Shown: in pieces, positions 1 to 10,907 of the stretch
How the letters are laid out: every line of letters begins with the position of its first letter
How positions within the stretch are numbered: the stretch's first letter is position 1
NCBI GenBank assembly: GCA_964036295.1
Contig: OZ038463.1
Location: 29,189,069 to 29,253,068, forward strand
DNA: 64,000 nt
Direction: 5' to 3'
DNA from: Plumapathes pennacea
Lineage: Eukaryota; Cnidaria; Anthozoa; Antipatharia; Myriopathidae
Notes under the pieces: generated by a model
The model's input: only the letters and a program-made list of their open reading frames with translations
What the model was told of the DNA's origin: nothing
Database searches by the model: none
Made by a program: the position numbers and the translations under genes

Positions 1-60
1 GGAGCTGTTTACATGAAATGTGACCAGATTAAAAAAAAAAAAAAAAAAAAAAAAACAGAC

Positions 61-288
61 CTTGGATTTCAAAGAGCCATCTGTTGATCCAGTTTTCTTG
101 CTCTTGGTTCCTGGCAGGACTGTTGTCGCTTTGCCAGCGACAACTGTGGGGGTGGTGGAAGATAGACTTTCTGTTGTAGACTGCGGCATTGCAGCTGGGC
201 TGCCGTTGCTGGGGGGAACTGTTTGGGATTCACTGAGTGCTGGTGCACTGCCGGGTATCTCTGTTTTCCTTTGTTTAGGTGGTGCTCC
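61..288 (-). CDS. TOX-like gene, exon 7 (post-HMG linker; gene continues off the left edge)
   Basis: A 228-nt, phase-0 exon. The acceptor has a good pyrimidine tract (TTTGTCTCTTCCACAG). The frame gives GAPPKQRKTEIPGSAP, then S/T/P-rich sequence ending SLKSK, typical of the low-complexity region after the TOX HMG box. The donor AAG followed by GTCTGT is weaker and is followed by poly-T (poly-A on the plus strand, 31-55). The seven exons total 930 codons in frame, and the stop codon is outside the window. A longer open frame in another phase exists here but has no matching acceptor. Confidence 0.65.
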
Positions 289-985
289 CTGTGGAAGAGA
301 CAAAGATGTCTACATACTGCACTATAACACAAGAAATACTGATTACATAATAACATTTATTACACGACTTCACATTTTTTAAAGTGCAACTAAAGGCCAA
401 AAGGAGGGAAACTTTGGGAGCGTATTGTACTAGTCAGGAACCAGAACAACTGGTTTATTAGCTTCCGTGATAAATTATCGAAAGCAAAGTTTGCAAACGC
501 GTCATCTTTTGTGACAAACGTTTAATCCATTTTACGCGGGGCTAAAATGTTTTCCTGCTTCGTTTCTCGTATAATAAACAATTTATTACACGTAAAGTCG
601 TGCAATACGGCTGTATTTTTACTCATCAGTTTAATTTTTTCTCGCCTGAAGCAGGCTCGTAAAAATACTCCGCCGTATTGCACTCCTTCGCGTGTAATAA
701 TCCCTTTTAACCTCTAGTCTTAAAGGGGCCCCATCAGCCAATTTAATGTTTTCGTTTACATCTAGAAGTGTATTTTAAAAATCTGGCTGAATTTGGTTTC
801 CAACACGAAATAACGTAATAAATCAAACGAAAAATAGGCAAGTAGTATAGGTCAAAGAAACTAAAATTCTGCTCAAACGAGTCGGATGGAAGTAGATTGC
901 TATTCATCTTTGGACTTTTGGGGCCCCTAAACATTCCCCAAGGGGGAGGGGGAGGGGGAGGGTACACCCTGTCACACTGCCTTAC

Positions 986-1063
986 CTGCTGCTCAGGGAC
1001 ATGTTGTGCCTTCGTCTCTTCAACTGCCTTTTGGTGCTCTATTCTGGCCTTATTGGCATACAT
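986..1063 (-). CDS. TOX-like gene, exon 6 (HMG box, helix 3)
   Basis: A 78-nt, phase-0 exon with acceptor CTTTCTGTAG and donor CAG followed by GTAAGG. It encodes MYANKARIEHQKAVEETKAQ then HVPEQQ. This matches the end of the HMG box, where TOX has VYKRKTEAAKKEYLKAL. It joins exon 5 directly (EDEKK to MYANK). Confidence 0.85.
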
Positions 1064-1602
1064 CTACAGAAAGAAAGTACGTAGAGCTCAGTTAGACGCG
1101 GGGTGCACCATTTAAGGGGACCCCCATGGGGAATCTTTATGTGTTAAGTGTACAATGATCTTATTGTAACCAGAGGTATTTCGTATCCTTCAGAGACACA
1201 AAGCAGCATTCCTGACTCAGTTCCTCAACAGTGACTGACACACATACTTGCAGTGGAGTATCCAAGCCCCCAACCCACACTTTATTACACACCCACACAT
1301 AATTATGTTGCGCATGGACAAGTAACCCAGTAACAAGAATACAGACTTGTGGTGGCGGGTATTGCAAGTAAAAATCTGACACTGTATGGTACGAGAGCTA
1401 GAACCAGGATGGCAAATATATCCTATCGCTCTCTTATATACTCCTTTTCCTGCCAAAAATCCATTTTTGCATAACACTAACACTAATCTGCCTAATACAT
1501 TTCGTCTATTTGTTAGGAAATCATTTCCTTTTCCACTCCACTGCGTTCCATTACAAAAGAAATGCCAGTTACTTTTGCAAACATGACATTCATACGTGTA
1601 TA

Positions 1603-1787
1603 CAGTAGAACCTCGCTATTTCGACCTCGGTTATCTCGAACTCCCCGCTACCTCGAACAGAATCCGATTTCCCTCAAAAATAACCTTGGTATAAATTTCC
1701 CTTGGTAGAACCCCGCTATCTCGATCCCCCACTGTCTCGAACTATTTCTCGCTTCCCTTGAGAGTTCGAGATAGCGGGGTTCTACTG
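1603..1787. mobile_element. 185-bp MITE, pogo/Tigger-like, TA target duplication
   Basis: Terminal inverted repeats start CAGTAGAACCTCGCTATTTC and end with the complement (GCGGGGTTCTACTG). The element is flanked by TA at 1601-1602 and 1788-1789. CAGT termini plus TA duplication fit the pogo/Tigger branch of Tc1-mariner. It is non-coding and lies in a TOX intron. Confidence 0.75.
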
Positions 1788-1952
1788 TATGAATCAGGTA
1801 AATATTATACCCAAAAAGGTTGGAGCCATCTGGTTTCTGATTGGCTAAATATTCGGGTAAAAATAGCTCAGATAATTTAATTTTTGTACATTGTAACTTG
1901 GCCATTTACATTAGGGAAATATTTGATAATACTGAAAATAGAAACACCATAC

Positions 1953-2021
1953 CTTTTTTTCGTCTTCGCTGAGTTTGTCCCACATGTGGCTAACAATTTT
2001 GGCGATTTCATCAAACTGAGC
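1953..2021 (-). CDS. TOX-like gene, exon 5 (HMG box, middle)
   Basis: A 69-nt, phase-0 exon. The acceptor is TTGTTCACAG and the donor is AAG followed by GTATGG. It encodes AQFDEIAKIVSHMWDKLSED then EKK, matching HMG-box helix 2 and the start of helix 3 in TOX ([20 protein letters not shown]). The Trp of the SxxW position is present. This exon is what identifies the gene as an HMG-box protein. Confidence 0.88.
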
Positions 2022-2426
2022 CTGTGAACAATACCATAACAACTGTTGAGTCTATCTGAAAGTGGTGATACTGTAAGGGATATCATACATTGAGAGGCCA
2101 CAGTATGGTGACTTCTTGTTGGATGCAATAATAACCATACCAGGAAAGTAACTGTATACATAAGCTGCAATCTTGGACAAAATGTTGAGACACAGCACTG
2201 AATGTGCAGTTCCACCCGAGTCGTGACACTTAAACTCCTCCCTCCCCCCTCCACTCAATGTTGTTTCTGTTTCAACAGACAGGCCAGATCAGTGTGCCCA
2301 CAAAAATGCAACATTGTATCTGGGGGGGGGAGGGACAATAATTATTTGTCGGCACGAAAATAGAAAAATGCTTCAGCGTGCCATTTGTCTCAACAGGTTT
2401 TGTCCAAGATTGTGGCTGCAACTCAC

Positions 2427-2493
2427 CGTGGGTTTCTGTTGCCGAATGGCCACCTGCGTTTCCTTGAAAAAAATCTGGTACGCTGAGTGGGTT
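2427..2493 (-). CDS. TOX-like gene, exon 4 (HMG box, first part)
   Basis: A 67-nt exon with acceptor TTTTGTACAG and donor ACG followed by GTGAGT. Its first base completes the Lys codon split at the end of exon 3. It encodes THSAYQIFFKETQVAIRQQ then KPT, which aligns with helix 1 of the TOX HMG box (SAYALFFRDTQAAIKGQNP). The aromatic and basic core is kept, but the usual DPNEPQKPV lead-in is absent, so the box entry is divergent. Confidence 0.85.
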
Positions 2494-3307
2494 CTGTACA
2501 AAATGAATCAGATAATAATTATTAGTTTTGAAAAACATGATTTGATGGTAACAGTTACAAGGTCAACAAATCTGCTTTTTAATCCTGGGTAGACATGCAT
2601 GTGCTGGTACTTAAGGAATCTCTGAGCTTTCCAAAGTACAGTACCTAATACAGTGCAACCTGTTGTATTTAACCCTTTTACCCCAAAGATTGATTATAAC
2701 TTCCACTTTCTCTTTCCAGTGTTTCAGCAGAAATATAGCATAACAGTTTTGAGAATTTGGATTTTGATAACTTGTTCAGATGACAACTGATTGAACTGTC
2801 AACTCTCGCTACATCCGTCATGCATTCTCTTCTTGAATGGTCGGGAGAATTTGTATTCAGTACAGTTCCCAGACACCTGAATCAAAACCTGGGAACTTAA
2901 AATTCTATCAAATTTAGTTACTCAACATTTTGGAACAAGGATGCACTGTGATTTATCAAAGAAAACTTGAGTTTCAGTGATCATTGTCAATGTATAACAT
3001 TGTACTAACTACTCACAAATTGTATTCAATTCTGAATCCTTCTAACATGATAAGTCCCTCGCAAGTACTCATTATATTAAATGAAATTAATGACAAACAA
3101 AATTAAAGGAACTTGTTTGATTAGTTTAACTGAGCTGATGTGAGTTTAGCAAAGGGAATGGATGATAGTCAATGCATCTGTTGAAGCTGTGTAACAGTAA
3201 ACTTTTGAACAAATTGAGTAGCCAATCAAAATATAGTACCCTTGGTGCTGGTAGTTAGTTGACAATAAATAGGGCTCCCAAAATTTAATGTAAAGAGAAC
3301 AAACATT

Positions 3308-3552
3308 CAGGGCCCGGTTTTTCAAAGGACGATTAGGCTAATCCTGGATTAGGTCTAAAATTTCATGTCATTTGTATGCCTGAAAATGTGAAAGTTTTAT
3401 CCACAACAACTTCCTTTATGCATTGTTAAACTGGAACAAGCTTTTTAATCCATCTTCGAACAAAACTCTGCAGTTTATTGGCAGAGAGGTTGAGAGAAAG
3501 CATTTTGTTAATCCTGGATTAGCTTAATCGGCTTTTGAAAAACTGGGCCCTG
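3308..3552. mobile_element. MITE family M1, copy 1 (about 245 bp)
   Basis: Inverted ends CAGGGCCCGGTTTTTCAAA and TTTGAAAAACTGGGCCCTG, with ATT on both sides as a 3-bp target duplication. Inner arms contain AATCCTGGATTAG near both ends. Related copies are at 3601, 34318 and 59463. Confidence 0.75.
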
Positions 3553-3600
3553 ATTAAAAAAAGGTATACTAGGCAAGAAGAAGAGTTTACTGTACAATAC

Positions 3601-3830
3601 CAGACCCGGTTGTTCAAAGCATGGTAAGACTAGCCCTAAATTTTGTTGTCATTTTGAGCCTGAAGTTGAAAACCTTAGCAAATAAAATGCCTGCCTTGCT
3701 ATATTTGAGCTGGAACTAACACTTCAGTTAGTCTTTGATCAAAACTCTGGAGTTTGCTGGCCAAAATCATGAGTGACAGAGTTTAGTTAACTGTGGGTTA
3801 GCTTAACCGAGCTTTGAACATTCAGGCCCT
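3601..3830. mobile_element. MITE family M1, copy 2 (diverged)
   Basis: Ends CAGACCCGGTTGTTCAAAGC and GCTTTGAACATTCAGGCCCT resemble copy 1. It lies 48 bp beyond copy 1 in the same intron and is more diverged, with no clear target duplication. Confidence 0.6.
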
Positions 3831-4255
3831 ATGCAGTGCAGTTATGTCTAACCGAAAGCACTGGACAGAATGACACGGGGTTGTAGCACAGCAGAACATC
3901 ATACATGTACTAATGATAATTTGGATACACAGTACTCTACAGTACATGTAACTGTACAATCTCTGTACAACCTCCAAATTGGTGACTCATTACCCTCTCC
4001 ACATTCAATGTTGATCGATAATTATATCTAGCCTGGGCTTATCCTCAAAATTCTGCCGGAACTTTTCCAAACTCACAACAACAACAACTTACATTTTTAT
4101 TATATAGTATTTTCTCTGGAACCAGATGACTCACAGCAAGGTAATTTTGTTCAAATTACAGAATATAAGTGATGTGTCAACACATTTTGTCTCAAGGTAG
4201 TACCACACATTACTGTAGCTATGGGACACAACAAAGATTACCAAAGTACACTCAC

Positions 4256-6333
4256 TTGCTAGTGTCTTCTGCCTCTTTGCTTTTCTTCTTCCTCTTGGTG
4301 CCTTTTTTTCTTGTCTTTTTCAAGGTCTGTGCTACTTGGGCCAGTGGTTTACTGTCATCGTCGTCGCTGTTGTCATGAGTGACTGAAAGTTGCGTATTGA
4401 CAACAGCACTGGAAGTGACTTGAGTGGAACTTGCTGCCACTACAGTGGTGGATGAGTGCGCTGTGGAGATTGGATAAACAGTAGTGACTGTAGGTGTGAA
4501 GGCAACAACTCGCCCAATTGTTGCTTCGTTTACAAACGTTATTGGCACAACTTTGCCAGTCACTGACGTAGAGGCAGTAGAAGTCAAAGTGGATCTACTA
4601 CTACCTATGGGTGCCGTGGTCATCACAGGGTTTGAGTGTGCACCAATGGGAGGGGCACTCTGAGCTTGCTGCTTCGTTTGCGATGTTCCCTGAGCTGGAT
4701 TTGAAGTAACAGCCGACATTTGCTGTCCCACTGTATGTACAAAAGGGGTTTTATCCTGAGTGTACTGCAAGTTTGAACTATTGTCTTTTGTGTCAGCCTG
4801 TGCTGACTGAGTTGCAAGTTTGTCTTTTGTAAGCGAAGCCTGTGTGGTCATACCCAGAGGAAGTTGAATTCTGCTGGCAATAGAAGTACTGACCGACTGT
4901 GTCAGGGTTGTTTGCGGTTTGGACTGTATTAGAGTCTTGTCTGCATTGATAAAGAACATTTTGACTGGATTTGCAGGTGCCCCAGACACCTTCTGTCCTG
5001 TTTGATTTGCCAGAGTGCCTGCCGTGGCATTGTTTGGAGGCATCACATAACATATAAGTTTCTGGTTCCCCTGTGAGGTACTAGCAGCACTTGTTTGGGC
5101 GCTACTGACCGGTATTCCACCACTGGGCATTCTTGGAGCTACAGCACGCATGATCTGTTGTAGAATAGCTGGGTCTTTGATAGTTGGTCCAAGCTTTATC
5201 CCTTGCAGTGTCTGTGCATTGCCTTGGTGAAGTTTAATTGGAAGAACACCACCAACGCCCTGAATAACTTTCCAGTTGACTTTATTAGCACTTGTTATTG
5301 GTGCAGTAGCCTGTACCTTGGCCTGACCAGGCAGCGGTGTCACATTCTGAGTACTTCGGTTTGGCACACTCATCTGCACTGACTGAAGGGCGGGGCTTAG
5401 CCTCTCAGAGGCTTGATTTGATGGCTGAGTCATCTGCGAAGAAGTGGATTGCCCAGTGGAGGACCTGACTGTGTTAAGTGACGGTTGAGAAAGTCCAATA
5501 GATGATGACACTGGCATCTGTGATGTAGGCAATTTTGCAGGTTGACCACCCTGCCGTATCTGGTGCACTTGAACATTTGGGCTCGGAGTCCGTGCTGGCG
5601 CCACTGGGCTTCCTGGGTTTTGGTTGTGTGGGCTATTCATGAGACCCATTGAAGCGGGTGACTGTGGCGATGTGGTCAAGTGCATTGATGCATGGTGCAC
5701 CATAGTACTTGAAGCCATTGTTTTAGGCACCAGTGTTGACTGCAGTGCTTTAGCTTGCATCTGCTGTGGATTGACTTGCAAAGCAGCGTTGGGAGTAGTG
5801 TTTGAATGTTCTGGGACTTGGGAGGTGAACATGATTGGTTCGCTAACACCCTGTGGCATATCACGCTCGACAATCTCATCCAAGAGCTTTTCGATTGAGC
5901 CTTCCTCCATCGATTCTTCGGAAGCACCAAGCGACTGCGTAAGAGGCATGTTGCCAACCGGTGTTGGCATGTTCTGACGATGATGTGTCATTTGTATGTT
6001 CCTTACTGACGATACCAGATTTGGCTGGCCAAAGGACTGCATAATCCTGGATGCTGCTTGTCTTGGACCTGCTTGGCCAGACGACATCAAATGACCAGTC
6101 ATTCTTGCACTGATGACTGAATGCCCCAAAGACTGGAACCCAGCTGAAAGGTTTCCTGTTGATGCAGGAGGTGTTATTGGTGGCAGATCAAAATTCTCTG
6201 ATGGAAAAGTAGGCGTTGGAGGAGTGCCAGAGCGACCTATTGTATGGGAATGCATCAGCTCCTGCCGAATGTCTGAGATCATTGGCCCACCAACAGGGAA
6301 CACAGGGTTCAGTAGACCAGAGGAACTTGGCAT
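4256..6333 (-). CDS. TOX-like HMG-box transcription regulator, large exon 3
   Basis: This 2,078-nt exon encodes most of a TOX-family nuclear protein, which would bind DNA through one HMG box and act as a transcription or chromatin co-regulator. About 692 residues are very rich in Ser, Thr, Gln, Pro and Val. Near the start (about residue 138 of the whole protein) is FDLPPITPP, closely matching the F-[DN]-[IL]-PPITPP motif before the HMG box in vertebrate TOX proteins. The exon ends in a basic tract (KKTRKKGTKRKKKSK) like the nuclear localisation signal ahead of the TOX HMG box. The acceptor is TTACTTTCAG just before ATGCC. An apparent TGA at 4252-4254 lies inside a strong donor (CAA then GTGAGT), so it is intronic and the frame continues at 2493. 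The N-terminal region is much longer than in vertebrate TOX. No other family fits both the motif and the downstream HMG exons. Confidence 0.85.
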
Positions 6334-6372
6334 CTGAAAGTAAGACAAAAGCTAGGTTTACACCCACTCTAA

Positions 6373-6783
6373 AGCCCTGGCCAAACAAGGAGCAAGTTGA
6401 CACAAGTTTTCAAACTTGCATGGACTTGTGTTTCGTTTGGACACCAAATTGCACAGACTTGCATCGACTTGCATTGACTTGCATCGAACTTGCACATGTT
6501 CAAATTTTCATGCAAGTCTACGCAAGATTTTCACCTATAACAGCAATGAGCGCGTTAGCAAAGGCAAGTCCAGACCAAAAAAATCAAAAGTAAAAAGCCT
6601 ACTCATTAAGTTCCAGCCCAAGCGAGACATCTGAGTCAGACTCTGACTCAGAACCATAAAAAATGAAAAAGTCTTATAAAACTTGCATGAGCTTACATCG
6701 ACTTGTGTCTCGTTTGGCCACCCTTGTGCAAGTCGATGCAAGTTTACTGTCATGTCGAACTTGCATCTCAATTGGCCAGGGCT
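6373..6783. mobile_element. 411-bp MITE with TAA target duplication (PIF/Harbinger-like)
   Basis: Inverted ends AGCCCTGGCCAA and TTGGCCAGGGCT are flanked by TAA at 6370-6372 and 6784-6786. The interior is full of short ACTTGCA/TGCAAGT repeats in both directions. A 3-bp TWA duplication suggests PIF/Harbinger. It sits in TOX intron 2, about 40 bp upstream of the large exon. Confidence 0.7.
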
Positions 6784-7827
6784 TAAAGGTCAAAAAACAA
6801 ACCATAGCTACCCTGAATGCTGGTCAGGGAATTTTACTTCATCTGCATCATAGGCACACGTTCCTCAAAGAAAATAATCATGATCTAATGTGTACACTAA
6901 ATTAATGGAGCTGAGTCAGTAAACTAAAAAAAAAATATAACAATATTGTCTCAAGAGCTCTGAAACCTGAAAAATTGGTTGTTCTATTATGTCTTTGTAG
7001 TTTGCCACCACCAAGTGGTCCCCACAAATTGATTGACACCATACAGTATTTCCCTCGTGTTGTGCAGGTAGACAGCTATGTTATAACCTAAAACAGTGCT
7101 AACTGATTGATATGAGATAGATCAAATTGATTACTGCTTGTTATAACTATCCACAGCCAATCACTACAAACACTTCTGGCATACCTTTCGAGAATGCCTA
7201 TTAGCCAAAAAATGAATGAAATGAAATACACAGGTACACTTTGCAGACCTGATTTTGACAAGGTAACCACTTTACCCTTTTTGCTAGATGAGTTTATGAA
7301 ATTGAAAAATGTCAAATTAATGGACTGTGACAGGCACATTTGAATGACCACACATTTTGCTTGTGTCATCCTGTTTTTCTATTTTGAGAAGTTACGAGAG
7401 CTGTCAGTTTTTAAAGCCACTCTCAATATTACTTGCCAACAATAAACATTGCACCTGGTATGTCTGTTTGCAGATGATGGGAAAATAATACTGCCTCAAC
7501 ATGTTTTAAAGGTTCTTGACAAAAACATCTGATACTGATTTCAGTAATCCAAGTGACGGAGGCAGATAAATATTTTAGAAAATATACCAAGAAAAAGTTG
7601 TTTGCCCATTGACAATAGTAGTGAATCTTGTTTTATATTATCAAAGGCATTTCAATTCTTACATGGTCAGAGATATTGTGAACAAATCCTCACAAGTTCC
7701 CAACATGACTTCACATCAGAACTTTCAGTTCAAATTACAAAATCTAAATAAAATATATACATGTACCATACCAACATTTTTCAATTCAAAGGGGTGAGAT
7801 TTTTACTTAATTGCATGGTGGTACAAT

Positions 7828-7874
7828 CATGCCTCCTGACCCTCCTGATAGGCACAGGAGGGTCAGGAGGCATG
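7828..7874. repeat. Perfect 20-bp hairpin in TOX intron 2
   Basis: CATGCCTCCTGACCCTCCTG and its exact reverse complement are separated by a 7-nt loop (ATAGGCA). Confidence 0.85.
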
Positions 7875-8399
7875 CTCACCCAGAACATTTTAAATTCTAG
7901 TCTCCCTAAAATGACAGTTCACTTTCACTGTAGTTTTGAGCCAAATTTAAGCGGTTTAAATCAACTATTTGAAGAGTGCCAGCCAGGTGCGAGAAATTTG
8001 TTTGTAGGTGTGAGTTGGCATGAGATCGAAGTTTTTGACCCACAGGCGTGAGACTCATGCATAAGGCGTGAGAATTGGCACATATACTGTACATAGCTCC
8101 TTTTCATAGTTGGAACTTATGTTTGGAAAATCAATAATACACAGTGCTCACCACATATTTTGAAGGTTAACCAAAATAATAATTATTGTTTTCACATATC
8201 ACCAAGCGTGGCTAGCCGCAGTGAGAGTGGCATTCTGGAGTCATGGAACTCAAATTTCTTAACTAGTGAGTTTATAGTGATGATTCTAATTTGCATGTGT
8301 CACACTTGCAGTAAAAGTAGCTGTTGGACAAGGAAAAGGTGTTCGATTCTTACTGAAACCAGCTTTTACATGCACTCGTGAATTTTTCCTAACTTCTAA

Positions 8400-8426
8400 C
8401 CCCCCCCCCCCCCCCCCCCCCCCCCC
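8400..8426. repeat. Poly-C tract
   Basis: An uninterrupted run of 27 C in TOX intron 2. Such runs are prone to assembly and length error. Confidence 0.9.
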
Positions 8427-8814
8427 GGTCAGGGTTGTAACTAATTATCCTTTTCACTCCCAAGAGTGATCAACTTCAATAGAAACAGAGACAACAGGCA
8501 TCTTGGAAATGGTTTATAGTCTTCTTCAGTTTCTCACCAAACATATATCACGTACAGTAAGGACAACCTGGATTGAAATGCCTTGCTCCGATTGAAAGCT
8601 AATAAACTAGCAATACTCTCAGTAGATCACTCATACATTTTCTTCTTCAGTATAAACAGGGTTGTGAGAATCTGTATTTTAAGCTTCACAGTGAAAGGGT
8701 TGTACAAGCATACCCAAGTCAATAGGTACACATATGGAGCAAGATAAAATACCAAATACCTCAGTAAATAGTTACATCTACAGAGCGAGTGAATGTGTGT
8801 AAAATGTCAAATAC

Positions 8815-9015
8815 CTGAGGCATGCCAACAATAGCAGGTCCCTGTTTCTGTGACGGCAATGAATTGGCATTATGTTGTGACTGCAGCAGTTGGCTAGCTA
8901 ATGCCAGGGTTTCCTGGGTAGCACCAGAAGTGGCCTGTGACGTGGACTGACTGGGCGTGGGATGGGATACATCAGATGTAAGATCAAGGTCTGGAAGCTG
9001 ATCAAACTCCAGATC
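8815..9015 (-). CDS. TOX-like HMG-box gene, exon 2
   Basis: A 201-nt exon of 67 codons, phase 0 on both sides. Its acceptor ends TGTACACAG and its donor is CAG followed by GTATTT. The product starts with an acidic stretch (DLEFDQLPDLDL) and then becomes rich in Ser, Thr and Gln. Acidic and S/T/Q-rich N-termini are usual in TOX proteins, where they act in transactivation. The frame stays open past the donor, but splicing to 6333 gives a smooth join (VGMPQ to MPSSS). Confidence 0.75.
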
Positions 9016-9159
9016 CTGTGTACAAACAAGACGCATTAAAAAGAAAAACAAAAAAAACAAAAAAACAAAAAACAAAAAAACAATATAGTGCTTCACTGAC
9101 AGTGGGTGTTTTGAATTGCTTTCCAGATGAACACAATGAACTAATCATAAATCAGATCA

Positions 9160-9391
9160 GGGGCCAATTCAATAAAGCATTTACAAGTGTATTTTACAAG
9201 TCAGATCAATTTCTCCACATGTTAAAACACACTTTAATCCAGTACAATGGTCAAATATTATTGTGGTTTTGCACTGGGGACCTGTATCTGTAATATTGTA
9301 CAGACTTTGCTGGAGTAGAGTCCATTTAGTGGTGTTTGAATAATGGTCCAACTTGTAAAATACACTTGTAAATGTTTATTGAATTGGCCCC
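9160..9391. mobile_element. 232-bp MITE with long inverted ends
   Basis: Starts GGGGCCAATTCAATAAA and ends TTTATTGAATTGGCCCC. The arms continue inward as CATTTACAAGTGTATTTTAC and its complement. It is non-coding and lies in TOX intron 1. Confidence 0.75.
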
Positions 9392-10467
9392 AGAACAAGT
9401 TTTTAGGTCAGAAAAGTACAAGATACATTTTCCCAAACTTCTTCACTGAAGCATGAAAATTTTCTGCAGTGAAGGGAATATTGATTATGAAAGATATTTT
9501 TAAGACTGCTACTAATTTGGTCAGACTGAAACCCAGCTGCAGAAGGCAGAAGAATGTCATAGGACACATAAACTAACTATTTGCACCGTGCAACAACACA
9601 CCAACACCGCATTAATCACTCATTCAAAGCTAATTGAGGGCAGGTGTTGTGCAATAATTTACACACGATAAATTATAAAAGTTTGAAAATTACACTTCAC
9701 ACAACATTCCACAAAACAAGAGCGATCCCAAGTGGCCCAATGTAAAACATAACAACAAAACTAGCCACTACAAAATAGCAGTAACCCGACCCAGCTGATT
9801 CAAATCGTTCAATTATTCACGACGTGCCAAAGGTTAGATTTTGTTTCCGTAGTAGCCGAAAAATTTCCGCTTTTAATTTTCCTTAACCATTTCTGTTACT
9901 ACCTCCCCCACTCCACGTAAACTTCTCTTTTGTTTTCATAGTACGTACATGCTTTGGAGCATTTTTCGATTCCCCACAACCGCGAGGCACCGGTTTTATG
10001 GTCCAAATTTGTTGTTTTAGCGTGTTCAGCCATGCTCTCGGCGACTGCTGCCGGTCGGAAATCTCGGTTATGCTATGGCCAAATCATTAATTATGGCACA
10101 GCGATATATATGTGACGACGCAAAAAGAGAAGGAAAGGGATAATACATCGAAAGCCACACTCGTATGGCTTCAATTTCCTCCCGCATGTGGAGACAAACT
10201 GATTGAACTCGCAAAATTCGCCGGGAATTTCTGGTTCCCAGCGAATCTTTGGTTTGCAGAGTGCTTGAAGATCTACCGGCACTTCAAAACCCCGATAAGA
10301 GCTGCTCTTGCCAGTACAGTCCATGCTAGCGGCTTCATCTTGTCTCTGCAGCATCTAGATGCATCTGTTACCGTCTCTCTCCCTCTTTCATGTTCATAAA
10401 CCCACTAAGGCCGGCTTATTTTGTCGTACTCTAGCTATAGAGTAGACTAAAGATAAACCTAACCGAC

Positions 10468-10536
10468 CTTTGAAGGATAATCACGCTTGTCCCAATCTAG
10501 AACTTCATCTATATCAAAATCTGACTCCGTCGCCAT
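10468..10536 (-). CDS. TOX-like HMG-box gene, exon 1 (start codon)
   Basis: First coding exon of the TOX-like gene, 69 nt, phase 0. It begins with ATG at 10536 and encodes 23 residues, starting MATESDFDIDEVLDWDKRDY, so the N-terminus is strongly acidic. The donor is AAG followed by GTCGGT. It joins the next exon at 9015 in frame. The start was chosen because it is the first ATG of the open frame and the acidic reading continues into the acidic exon 2. The gene lies just downstream of the minus-strand gene ending at 10908. Confidence 0.7.
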
Positions 10537-10616
10537 TTCCACACAAAATGGCTTTTCTCCAAAATGGCCTCGTGCGCATGATCAAATTATCAGCTGACAG
10601 CTTCTTGTGCCCGCGA

Positions 10617-10622
10617 TTTATT
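10617..10622 (-). promoter_or_regulatory. Candidate polyadenylation signal
   Basis: AATAAA on the minus strand, 286 bp past the stop of the minus-strand gene at 10908 and only about 80 bp before the TOX-like start codon. If used, the 3' end of one gene would reach the 5' end of the next. Assigned by motif only. Confidence 0.35.
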
Positions 10623-10872
10623 TTCGCCTCGTTCCTGTGTATCACCGCTTTACTTTGGACCCACGCCCCTTCGAGTGGCCTGCGGTCAGTTGTCAAAGTA
10701 GTTACTCTTGCTATTTGTTGTCACGGTAACTCTTGCTAATTAGCGCCCAGGACACTGGACGCTTCGGACATCGCTTAGGCCTGCAAAGCTCTAGAAAAGT
10801 AAACTGCCGTTACTATAATTTTTCTGCAAACTAGGCCTCCGAAAACTAACAGGATTTTCTCACCTTTGGAGA

Positions 10873-10898
10873 GCGCGAGACTTGCTTACGTCTCGCGC
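10873..10898 (-). repeat. Short 3'-UTR hairpin
   Basis: GCGCGAGAC, an 8-nt loop, and GTCTCGCGC, directly after the stop codon at 10908 in transcript direction. It could form a stable RNA stem. Its geometry does not match the histone stem-loop. Confidence 0.5.
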
Positions 10899-10907
10899 GG
10901 GACCGAT

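Larger units (their letters stand above)
289..10467. other. Introns of the TOX-like gene
   Basis: Between the seven exons the sequence is non-coding as far as I can see. It contains the MITEs, hairpin and poly-C listed separately. An 87-codon minus-strand open frame at 10091-10354 in intron 1 has fairly coding-like composition but no recognisable domain or splice support. The rest shows no recognisable feature. Confidence 0.6.

Noticed and set aside
4252-4254. TGA read as the true end of a 698-residue protein
   Set aside because: It lies within a strong splice donor, and the next exon joins in phase to an HMG box.
9890-10033. Possible alternative first exon (minus, MAEHAKTTNLDHK)
   Set aside because: Its only good donor leaves phase 1, which does not match exon 2 of the TOX-like gene.
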